Positions 54,830-64,000 of a stretch of DNA of 64,000 nt are shown here, one piece after another (the first letter of the stretch is position 1; each line of letters starts with the position of its first letter). A program made the position numbers and the translations under genes. Below the pieces are notes generated by a model. It did no database searches. It had not been told where the DNA came from and saw only the letters and a program-made list of their open reading frames with translations. The DNA lies in assembly GCA_025642065.1 (NCBI GenBank), contig JAODUP010000847.1:1-64000 (forward strand), in the 5' to 3' direction. The DNA is from Paralvinella palmiformis (taxonomy: Eukaryota; Annelida; Polychaeta; Terebellida; Alvinellidae).

Positions 54830-54878
54830 TGTATGTATGTATGTATGTATGTATGTATGTATGTATGTATGTATGTAT
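54830..54878. repeat. (TATG)n microsatellite
   Basis: About 12 TATG units. Confidence 0.97.
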
Positions 54879-54999
54879 CTGCCTAATTGTAATGAACGTT
54901 CACTAGTTCATGGTTATGACTTATAGACACATTTATACATACGTGACCATTCAGCATATTGTTATGAACTATTTTATTAATCGTAATATTCTAGTTATA

Positions 55000-55002
<3 letters not shown>

Positions 55003-55064
<62 letters not shown>
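55003..55064. repeat. (AT)n microsatellite
   Basis: Pure AT tract. Confidence 0.98.
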
Positions 55065-55068
<4 letters not shown>

Positions 55069-55545
55069 ATCATGTTCATGACTATCTATAGATAGTAAAT
55101 GGTCAACTGGGTGTAAAGGTAACGATATTCAAATAAATAAATCGCGCTTATTAAGAACTCTGCTAAACGTATCACCAGTCAGCACAATTTGGAGAGAAAG
55201 CCGGTTTAACAGACTTTTATTTAAAGTGGCTCTTACATCACGATCTGTCAGCAAATTCTATCAGACTGGACACCAGGTAAAAATGGTTTGGCTCAAATTT
55301 AGAGGGAGCTGGGGTACATTACGTGACAATTGGTGATAAGATATTAAATTAATACATCCGACACTGACACAAAAACCACAGTTGAGAATTACAAGAACGC
55401 GATTATATTGTTCCTAAAGCAAATGATATCATACCTGTGAGTTAACTAATGAGGGTTCTTGTTCTGAAATGTAAACCTATTTTGTTTTGCTTTGCCTAGT
55501 TCATGGACAAATATTAACTGAATTTATTTTACTCCAGACATTTAT
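55065..55545. other. No recognised feature
   Basis: Mixed AT-rich sequence, unclassified. Confidence 0.5.
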
Positions 55546-55549
55546 GTGT

Positions 55550-56440
55550 GTACCTGCGCGGGTGAGTACCCGTGCATGCGAATACATATGTATTGGCACT
55601 GGCTCAAAAAATGTATATCTAAGCATCATATAACTTATACCTTCATAAATATATTCATAATTAAAACTATAAATACAATAATCTAAATGTAAAATGTTCT
55701 ATATCTCCACATATCTATGCATATATATACGTATACGTATACCTATACATGTGTCTGGTCTACTCATCAACCTGTGAGCCCCAGCTAATTCGCTTTTCGT
55801 ACGCAAAAAATATATCGCGACCACATGGAAGCGGCTACATGTAGGCTACGTACAAAGGAGGAAGCACGTACAAAAAACAATTTGACACCACAGCTCGCAG
55901 TAAATAATACGTGTGTGTGGTTCAATGGTGAGGAAATATTCAGCTGTAATTTGCTGTGGTTCACAAGAAACCTATACATAGAATATTTCGACACCACTGA
56001 TGCTGACCTCATCTTTATTCTGGGTTCGAATAGATACACAAATCCTACTTATATTAATCACATCGATAGAAGTCCGACTGGTCTGGCTTCGCAGGTTGTT
56101 TCCAAACCTGAGTGAAACGTTAGGCCTTTCATGGGGCCTCGGCCCATTAACCAGCATTACAGTTTGTTGAGCACGTGATACGATGTACACCACCTCCATA
56201 TGGAAGCAGTGAAGTGATTTAGCTCAAAAACCTAAATGGCAATACTGCACAATGGGTTAGTACTGGACTAGAATGAACTATCGTCTCAAACATGAGTAAA
56301 TACTATTATTTACTCAAACCTAACAACTAATCCTCATACGTTTCCGTTCACACTAAGTGAACTTTCATCCACGCCTAATTTAGCGTTCCTAACTATATGC
56401 AGTTAGGTGTGGTGGGATATAAATTAAGGGGCCTATTGTC
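55550..56440 (+). mobile_element. Repeat A, copy 5 (full-length, three 3' hairpins)
   Basis: Aligns with 13,096-13,995 from head to tail. The head is a decayed GTGTGTACCTGCGCGGGTGA rather than a clean microsatellite. The body carries GTGTCTGGTCTACTCATC, AAGCGGCTACATG, GTGTGGTTCAATGGTGA and TTCTGGGTTCGAATA. The 3' module has the same three stems as copy 2: GAGTAAAT/ATTTACTC (56,294-56,315), GTTCAC/GTGAAC (56,346-56,362) and CCTAACT/AGTTAGG (56,388-56,407, perfect here). Similarity continues through TGTGGTGGGAT and AAATTAA and fades near 56,440. No protein is encoded; a 96-codon ORF at 55,825-56,115 is not conserved in copy 2. Confidence 0.8.
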
Positions 56441-56888
56441 CTAATATTGTAAATAGAATCATCTTCAAGTGATATTTTATTTATATAGTCATAAGCAATA
56501 AGAATGAATATTGTCAAATGTTCTTCAACAACAATAGTAGCTAGATTTAATTATTAGTAAATAATTACTTAATCGGTTATTTGTTCGTGAAGCATAAATG
56601 CTGCTCATAGTACTGTACACAATATAGAAATTACCAAAGAATAACCATGCCATTATGTAAATATGTTTATATATTATAGATCTATGTGTCAGTGTACTCA
56701 ATTTATACTTTTTCTGTCAGTTTCATTTATCACAATTTTTCAGTTCTTAATTATCTCCACAGTTATCTATCTGACACCTGATTCTTGCGAAATTATTTAG
56801 ACAGGTGCATCTGTAGCCGAGCTTATTTTCCAAACTTAGCCCACTATTCACACAAGTTATACGTGTCATTAGAAAACATTAGAGTTAC
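56441..56888. other. No recognised feature
   Basis: AT-rich, unclassified. Confidence 0.55.
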
Positions 56889-57740
56889 TTGTCACTTGTT
56901 GAAATTTAGGGTAGAGACCCCTGGCTGTGGCTTATTGGGCACAGCTATTTTGAGTTGGTTTATATTGAGTCATTGTTACGTTATTGCTGGTGTCAGTTTA
57001 TGTAGGGGTCTTTCATGAGAAGCAGGATGATGATACCTGGTTGAAATGTTGTTTGTCTTATAACTAATGCTGCCAGGTGGTGCTCTGAGATTTCGAAGTC
57101 TTCGGGGAGGGATAATTTTATTTTTTAAATTCGGTACATTCTATGTTTGTTGGAAGTGAAGGCAGGGTCCTAGAGATGATGGACGGGTGGAGTTTCTTGC
57201 GTATAACCAGAAACGTAGTCGCGTCAATTGAATGTCGGCCGGCTTATTGTTGAGGAACTTATGTGCGACTACAGTGCTGGTCTGGTCCTTGGACGATGAT
57301 GTGTAGTCTGTATAGGTCGATTCGAGTTGATTGAAAATTAATCTGCCAATGAGATAGTTGAATGTATCAGGTATATGTTTACCATGTTCTTCTACTTCTA
57401 GGCCTGTGGCTGCGTTCGCTAGTTTGTCAACTGGGTCATTTCCCTCAAGGTTTACGTGGTTTGGAACCCAGTGAAGGATTACTTGGAATCCAATCTGCCT
57501 GCGGGTTGACATCAAAGCGTTCGGGATAGGTGTTGAAATTAGCTGTGGGAATGATGGTCAGTGCCCACCATAGAGTCCGAGTATATGACGACTCTTTCAT
57601 GGAAAGGCTGTCAAGATATCCAGATTCGTGCAGCTCAACAAATGTAATCCGGGATGGTGATCAGATGTGGTTTGGGATTCTGCCTCCGGTTTCTTTGTTC
57701 GTTTCTTTAATAAAACAGGTCCGGGGTGTGATTTAATTTG
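56889..57740 (-). pseudogene. LINE B: RNase H and C-terminus of a LINE A relative
   Basis: A minus-strand, 5'-truncated copy. From high to low coordinates it has a decayed RNase H start (CFIKETNKETGGRIPNH, near 57,700), a VELHES-like Glu motif, ANFNTYPE, then WVPNHVNLEGNDPVDKLANA (57,400-57,470), TFNYLIGRLIFNQLESTYTD and ADIQLTRLRFWLYARNSTR. The zinc motif is damaged (CLHFQQT). The 3' UTR matches LINE A, including the hairpin at 56,923-56,946 and the CAACAAGTGACAAGT end. It lacks both the SINE insertion and the 58-bp duplication seen in LINE A. Confidence 0.85.
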
Positions 57741-59510
57741 AGTTACACATTAATCTATTATCTTTATATTTCGTTAGCATTTCACAGTTTCCCATAATTA
57801 TCTACAGCGAAAGGATTTACCACATACGAAGCCGGGAAAATCCAAATATATAAGAAAATATTTCTAACAAGTGGTGTATGAAATTAGAGCAGCAGAAAAT
57901 CTGATTTGTTAATAATATGCAAATAAATCATGCCATTATACTAATTCAAGATTTTAGAATTTTACATAATTGCAACTTATATTCTGACGTTTATGCAAAT
58001 ATACATACTGAAATATATAGAGAGAAACCCGTTCATTTATTGATCAATTTGCCGTTTGGATTTAACTTTTGCAAAATTCTGTATTTCAGTATCGGTGTAC
58101 GAAAACGTTGCCATGACATCACTGACGTATTTACTATGTGCATAGACCACAATAATAGCCTGGTTCAAGATTTTAAGATGATATACGTCTGATGCATTCT
58201 GGGTCTTGATAAATGCGAATTGATCGTCGCTGATCTTCGATCCTTTTCATTAATATGATCAGTAGATGCATCGATTAGTGTACAATGGCGTACATTAGTT
58301 AACTTTGTCTGAAAGCTAGACAGTGCCAATATCCAAACCACATAAGAAAACATGTTTCCAGATAATATGATGAACATATTAATAATTAGAACATAATTCA
58401 TGAGCTTTTGTCATATAATGATACGTACGTATGCACATACATGGTTATATTATTCATTAATTTCTTAGAATAATTATTATGATAAAGTGTAACAATAACA
58501 ATTACATGTTTATACTTTAAACAGCATCAATCGAGACGTTACAGACATTGTGCTTAACAAAACACAATTAGATTAATATTAACTTCAACACCATTTTGAC
58601 AGCTTAGAACTACTATGTCATACATATAACAAACGAACAAACATAAACTAACTAATTACATTCGACAAGACTCCCAATATTCACATCCGTAATGTTACTA
58701 CATCGACGAGATCTGAGACTAATTAAACAGTTCGGATTTCGCATTAAGCGACGACACCGCTTTACTATGGTAACGCAGTCAACAATGATTAAGATGATGG
58801 AATTCATATAAAATTAAATTGATACTACCAAGGTTTATCGGGCATGGAAAAATGTTACCATTAACAAACGTCTATTTTATATTCTAACAAGATGACCGTC
58901 GCCTTTTCCTGTTTGTATCTTACTTCCTTTGGCATTGATAATCGATTTTATTTTCTTCGCATCTAATTCATGGCATAAGAATTCCAATCCAACATAATCA
59001 TTGTGAATCTAAATCGTTAACAAGGGATATTGGTAAACGTCATTATTAAACAACCTTGATAATATCTGATTAACAGATAAATGACTAAATGTGGAATTAT
59101 GAGCACCCGACAAAGACGTTTGGGGTTAGCTTTAAATTCAACGCCTCAACAATTAATCATAACAGTTCTTCCTTTACACTGAACCCGTTCTAATTGTTCA
59201 CCCAAACATCTTCAAAATGACGTCAGTTTATTCCTTCCTTGGCCGGAAGTCACACTACATTCAGCCCGTATCGTCTGTTGTCTCCCATTCTGCGGTGGAC
59301 CTTAATCCACCGGAAGCACAAATAAAATAAACGAGCCATCTTTTCATTTGGAAACATATGGCCGAGGGACGAATCCTTAGGAGAACACATCCCATTTCAC
59401 TGCCACAGAATTTTAGCCTGAATAGTGTAGCCGTGTCGCAAGATGTTGTGACTCTATCTAAGAACTCTAAAATGTCCTTTTGGGGACTGCTAATTCCTCC
59501 CATAAACCGC
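57741..59510. other. No recognised feature
   Basis: AT-rich. ORFs at 57,917-58,192 (plus, 91 codons) and 59,261-59,503 / 59,358-59,678 (opposite strands) have no recognised similarity. The last pair overlaps the left end of the pogo-like element. Confidence 0.5.
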
Positions 59511-59514
59511 CCGC

Positions 59515-60945
59515 CACTCCCTCGGATACCGCCACATCATTTTAGTCCCCAAAGCAATAATTTCCCCCCATATATCGCCAAAACAAAGGCATTTTACGCG
59601 CGGGCTTATCAATCTCAACAAATGCAAACACAAACGGAATACTTAATCCTATTTTCCGTTGTTCTACATGTAACTTAGTCATTATACGTGTATATCATGT
59701 TTGTAATTATTTTTCTTGTTTTTAAATGTAATGTTGCTTCCCAATATATACAAATGTTTACTCTGTATTTTCGCCACTTTGGATAAAATAAATAAATATT
59801 AAAATAAAAGTAGACCTATAATATAAATTTGATTGTCTACTGTCTGCAGGTGTTCAAACCAAGTTGGTGTCAAGTGCAGAGATCTGGTAGTATATGTAGG
59901 TCAAAACATATGTATATGTGTATGTGTGCTGGGATGAGGCTCTTGGTTGATTGTGATTTTAAGATTGGCTGTCAGCAGCAAATGTGGGTGGTGTTAATTG
60001 ATTGGTATTTGTGGCATGCAGACAACAGTTCCTTGTTAATATGGTTGTGTGATTGGGTGTAGGGGAATAATCAACATTCATCACATCTTAAATTCTAATC
60101 ATGGCAGCAGTATCTCGCAAACGTAAACGCACAGCTCTGGATATTCATCAAAAGCAGGATATTATCTCATGTCATGACAGCAAACCAAAGACATCACATC
60201 AGCAAATCGCCGACCATTTTTCTAAACTATGGTCCACAGAAGTGAAATGTCGCACTGTTGGCGACATCATAAGTCATCGTGAGAAGTGGTTGGCCGCAAA
60301 CACCAGCTTACCTGGTGCAAAACGTGTCAAACTTGCAACGCATGGTGATCCTGAAGACGCTTTGTGGTTGTGGTTCGCGAACAAACGTGTTCAAAATGTA
60401 GTGTTATCAGATGAGATTGTGCGAAGCAAAGCCAAGGATTTTGGCAAAGAATTAGGCATCACAGAATTTTCATATTCTAACAGCTGGTTGTATCGCTTCA
60501 AACAGCGGCACAATATTGTCTTGTGTTGTGTGGCGAAAGTGCAGGTATCGATGCCAACCTCATCGAAGATGGCAGACTACATGCACGAGATGTCATCTCC
60601 AAATATCACCCAAGTGATGTTTTCAATATGGATGAAACGGGCCTGTATTATCATATATATATTGATAACTGTTACATGAATAAATACATCTGAAATCGCG
60701 ACACAATGAATTTAAAAATATTTGAGGTAAATAAACCAACTTAATTGAATATTATAATATGTAAGTGAATCTAAACACAATTTTGATGACACAATCATAA
60801 ATATAAAGACAACAGCAGGCATTTAAATGTTGTAGCCGGATCCGCCCCCCCCTTATTTTGGCGGATTATTTCCCCATACACCACCCCATATAATGCCACC
60901 CCTTTTATCAAATCCCCAAGTTGGCATTATATCGAGGGAGCACTG
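59515..60945 (+). mobile_element. pogo/Tigger-like DNA transposon, internally truncated
   Basis: A clear right terminal region ends GGCATTATATCGAGGGAGCACTG at 60,945, followed by TA. Its reverse complement, CAGTGCTCCCTCGATATAAT, has the CAGTG start and TA target site typical of pogo/Tigger. A diverged left counterpart, CACTCCCTCGGATACCGCCA, starts at 59,515. Between them lies a transposase fragment (60,101-60,640). The right subterminal region has alternating CCCC and ATAATGCCA motifs (60,845-60,920). The left end is less certain than the right. Confidence 0.7.
60101..60640 (+). pseudogene. pogo/Tigger-like transposase, N-terminal half
   Basis: Begins MAAVSRKRKRTALDIHQKQD at 60,101. The first 70 residues form a CENP-B-type helix-turn-helix (SHQQIADHFSKLW, TVGDIISHREKWL). 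The following CENPB DNA-binding domain includes DPEDALWLWFANKRVQNVVL, KAKDFGKELG and SNSWLYRFKQRHNI. A frameshift near 60,520-60,535, apparently a small TTGTG duplication, is followed in another frame by CGESAGIDANLIEDG, SKYHPSDVFNMDETGLYY, which includes the first catalytic Asp of the DDE domain (MDET at about 60,628-60,639). The rest of the DDE domain is deleted. Family members are usually about 450-550 residues long. Low A+T relative to the surroundings also marks it as transposon-derived. Confidence 0.88.
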
Positions 60946-61159
60946 TATATACACAGTAGTTATTATGATAGGATTCTATTAAAAAATGGGATAAGTCTGC
61001 CTATATTTAAGAAGACTATATAGATACCTTCACGGTGATCATAAACAGTTAAGGCCGAGTTGAGGTAGGTATGAATCAACAAGCTATACTTACTGGTACG
61101 TTCTATTATATTTATATATACGATGTGTCAACAAATCTGTTTTCTGGCACAATCGTGTG

Positions 61160-62130
61160 GTTTGTTATTGTCTCTGTTGTTATAGTCTCTGTTGTTATAG
61201 TCTCTGTTGTTATTGTTATAATCTATGTTGTTATAGTCTCTGTTGTTATAGTCTCTGTTGTTATAGTCTCTGTTGTTATAGTCTCTGTTGTTATAGTCTC
61301 TGTTGTTATAATCTATGTTGTTATAGTCTCTGTTGTTATAATTTATGTTGTTATAGTCTCTGTTGTTATAATCTATGTTGTTATAGTCTCTGTTGTTATA
61401 ATATGTTGTTATAGTCTCTGTTGTTATAGTCTATGTTGTTATAGTCTCTGTTGTTATAGTCTCTGTTGTTATAATCTATGTTGTTATAGTCTCTGTTGTT
61501 ATAATCTATGTTGTTATAGTCTCTGATGTTAGAGTCTCTTTTGTTATAGTCTCTGTTGTTATTGTTATAATCTATGTTGTTATAGTCTTTGTTGTTATAG
61601 TCTCTGTTGTTATAGTCTCTGTTGTTATAGTCTCTGTTGTTATAGTCTCTGTTGTTATAGTCTATGTTGTTATAGGCTCTGTTGTTATAGTCTCTGTTGT
61701 TATAGTCTCTGTTGTTATAGTCTCTGTTGTTATTGTTATAATCTATGTTGTTATAGTCTCTGTTGTTATAGTCTCTGTTGTTATAGTCTCTGTTGTTATT
61801 GTTATAATCTATGTTGTTATAGTCTCTGTTGTTATAGTCTCTGTTGTTATAGTCTCTGTTGTTATTGTTATAATCTATGTTGTTATAGTCTCTGTTGTTA
61901 TAGTCTCTGTTGTTATAATCTATGTTGTTATAGTCTCTGTTGTTATAATCTATGTTGTTATAGTCTCTGTTGTTATAGTCTCTGTTGTTATAGTCTCTGT
62001 TGTTATAGTCTCTGTTGTTATATCTATGTTGTTATAGTCTCTGTTGTTATAGTCTCTGTTGTTATAGTCTCTGTTGTTATAGTCTCTGTTGTTATAGTCT
62101 CTGTTGTTATAGTCTCTGTTGTTAGAGTAT
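61160..62130. repeat. 15-bp minisatellite of about 60 units with 66-bp higher-order repeat
   Basis: The consensus unit is TGTTGTTATAGTCTC, with variants ending AATCTA and a 21-bp form (GTTATTGTTATAATCTA). The long variant recurs at 61,210, 61,559, 61,730, 61,796 and 61,862. The last three are exactly 66 bp apart, a higher-order unit of four basic repeats. Pentapeptide-repeat ORFs on both strands (VVIVS, TITTE) arise because 15 is a multiple of three; they lack any non-repeat coding context. Confidence 0.97.
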
Positions 62131-63585
62131 CTGTTGTTCTGGTAAATACTCGGTCATTGTCATTGTAAATGTGGCTATAATCATCACAATTATATTTACC
62201 TTCATATCCGTTCTGGTGACGATGGTTTTCCTCGCTGCAGCTATATAAATATTGAGGCATTTTATAAACGAATATTCTTCAGAAATCATGCATTCACCTT
62301 TAAAACAGAAATTTAATATTACAAAAAAAATGCATATAGACATTAAATACGTGTATACCTCTATTTTCTAAATCGAAAATGTATTGCATTGCCGAATACA
62401 GCAACATTTCTGTAACGTCCTGGAGTAATACATAAACAATTGTCTAAAGATCTGAATTATGGTATGTTCCAAGCATTCAGAGCATGATAATGTGACGACG
62501 ATGAAGGTAGCCATTAATTCTGCATGTGTAGGAAACTCGCATGAACTTAAAATACCGCTCGTCCAACCTTCTTCTTATTGAGGAAGCGTGCCACCGTCGA
62601 TTGAACATTGTCCGACAGTATCAATGTAACGTTGTCATCACTTAATGGTACGTAATGCTATCTTGGCCACTCAGGTTTTAACTAAATACGCCATCAGATC
62701 GCTTAATAAACTGGGAAATTGATGTACATCGTTTTCTATAATTGTATGCTGAAATGCCATGTTAAGTTGACATAAAACGTAAAAGCCTTGTGAAGCAGAA
62801 TTATTTTAAGACTTACTATTGTTTTATCACAGTATCATTAAAACAGACGCCTATAGAGCTGACTAAATCAAATTTCCACTCCATTTAAAAAAGAGATTAA
62901 GAAACCTATTGAAAATGTCTAAGCATAACACAACTGCAATGGACATGTTATTAAACTAACAATAACACTTAAAATCCAATACGTCAAATATAATATGGCA
63001 CGGAAGACATATGTTGCGCACTGAACCCTGATTCAATAGGACAACGCTTTTGTGAAGAAAAAAGACTGATAGCGCTATCTGGCTATCTGAACATATCATC
63101 CGGAATAATATACTGGAAGGCCGTAAAGAATTAAATATGTAACAGCATAAATATTTAAAAATCACCTAAGGCAATAAACGAGTTGTCCAAGTTTGCTACA
63201 AAAGGTTTGATGATTATTATTTAATCACTCTGCCATTCATCCGTTATATACGTAAATTGTCCGATATATTATATCCCAACTAATCAGATGATATTCCTCT
63301 TTTCCCCAATTAACCTGACACTCAATCATATTCAGACTTCATAAACTGAAGCTGATCCAAAAATAATACGGTTAGACTTCTGGTACGTCTTTGGTCATCA
63401 ACGGAATATGGAACTGGCAACTGTCCTTAAACAAGGTCAATGAATAGGTGTTTGCATTAGCGTTTTAATCCTTTAAAATTTTATGTATTATTGTATGATT
63501 GGCCAATTATCATCAGTGACGCACAGAAGTGATGAATACTCCGCTTGGCTTCACTAATATCGTAGTCGTCCTCGACTTTGTCGTA
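62131..63585. other. No recognised feature
   Basis: AT-rich. ORFs at 62,122-62,343 and 62,956-63,165 (minus) are unrecognised. Confidence 0.55.
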
Positions 63586-63589
63586 AACT

Positions 63590-63705
63590 CTTTGAAAGTG
63601 TAAACACTGATCACGACAAGACACCCCCCCCCCCCACTCATACTCGTGCCAGTGGTATAAGTATAAATGGTGATGTAGTCGTTATCAGTGTTTACACTTT
63701 CAGAG
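63590..63705. repeat. Inverted repeat with 28-bp arms and poly-C loop
   Basis: Left arm 63,590-63,617 and right arm 63,678-63,705 are complementary at 26 of 28 positions (core GAAAGTGTAAACACTGAT). The 60-bp loop includes a run of about 12 C. This is a fold-back structure, possibly a small MITE. No target-site duplication was recognised. Confidence 0.85.
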
Positions 63706-64000
63706 ATAAAAATGAATATCATTATCGAACATTACTGGGCGTGTACGTGAATTGGTGAAGAAAAGATTGATGAGAGAAGCACAAAATAAAATAAAATTAA
63801 AGAATAAAATGCTTCATTAATAGGAAACTATGCTGATTATCAGTAAACATCATTAAACCTTCACGTTATGAGATAGAATCCTAATATAATACATTCCTAT
63901 AGAACGTTCAAAGCCTTCGATCTGATCGTATTATTTTCTAGGTAATATCCGATCAACAGTATGTCGCAAATGTCATCAGATTCGAGACAATATAAAACAT

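Noticed and set aside
56388..56425. Repeat A ending as a canonical Helitron 3' terminus (hairpin plus CTRR)
   Set aside because: Copy 2 has CTAA 11 bp after the hairpin, but copy 5 has ATAA and similarity between the copies continues past this point, so the terminus is not proven.
61071..61526. VVIVS-repeat and CCYSL-repeat ORFs, which could suggest a membrane or structural protein
   Set aside because: The 15-bp unit is a multiple of three, so several frames stay open automatically; there is no unique coding flank or plausible gene structure.

Overview
This is AT-rich eukaryotic (metazoan) DNA with no host protein-coding gene that I can recognise. It consists of decayed transposable elements, SINE-like tRNA-derived repeats and an unusually dense set of microsatellites, notably long (AT)n tracts. 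Non-LTR retrotransposons of the I/Jockey-like and CR1/L2-like groups, tRNA-headed SINEs, hAT and pogo/Tigger DNA transposons, and microsatellite-headed interspersed repeats suggest an invertebrate, probably a mollusc or another lophotrochozoan. That placement is inference; no species can be named from the sequence.

Layout. 1-2,250: a microsatellite-headed repeat (repeat A), a 7-unit minisatellite, and blocks that recur in the same order and orientation at 33.9-36.1 kb. 2.5-16.3 kb: LINE 3' ends, several SINE copies, a complete repeat A copy, and two LINE fragments converging on an (AT)n tract. 16.3-28.5 kb: mostly unrecognised AT-rich sequence, with a complete hAT-type MITE with target-site duplications (21,052-21,427), a suspicious 330-380 bp direct duplication (23.2-24.1 kb), a LINE interrupted by another LINE 3' end (26.65-27.4 kb) and a 400 bp (GGT)n block. 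28.5-39.3 kb: a possible piggyBac-like relic, two CR1/L2-like reverse-transcriptase fragments (31.0-32.8 kb) and the second set of duplicated blocks. 39.3-53.8 kb is the retrotransposon core: a nearly full-length LINE with endonuclease, reverse transcriptase, RNase H and a C-terminal zinc motif (LINE A, minus strand); a 5'-truncated relative flanked by an exact 11-bp target-site duplication (LINE C); a SINE whose 3' end resembles theirs; and three further LINEs. 55.5-64 kb: the second complete repeat A copy, a LINE A relative (LINE B), a pogo/Tigger-like element with terminal repeats, a roughly 1 kb minisatellite with higher-order structure, and a 28-bp-arm hairpin.

All transposon open reading frames are broken by stops, frameshifts or truncation, so the coding features are listed as pseudogenes. 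The most interesting relationships are: a shared 3' double-hairpin in LINEs A, B and C and in one SINE (a candidate LINE-SINE partnership); a module of three consecutive hairpins conserved at the 3' end of repeat A; and a colinear but partly inverted duplication linking the first 5.6 kb to 33.9-36.8 kb. I found no CRISPR array, operon or other prokaryotic-type system, and nothing that clearly amounts to a new biological system. Boundaries of degenerate repeats are approximate because they were judged by eye.
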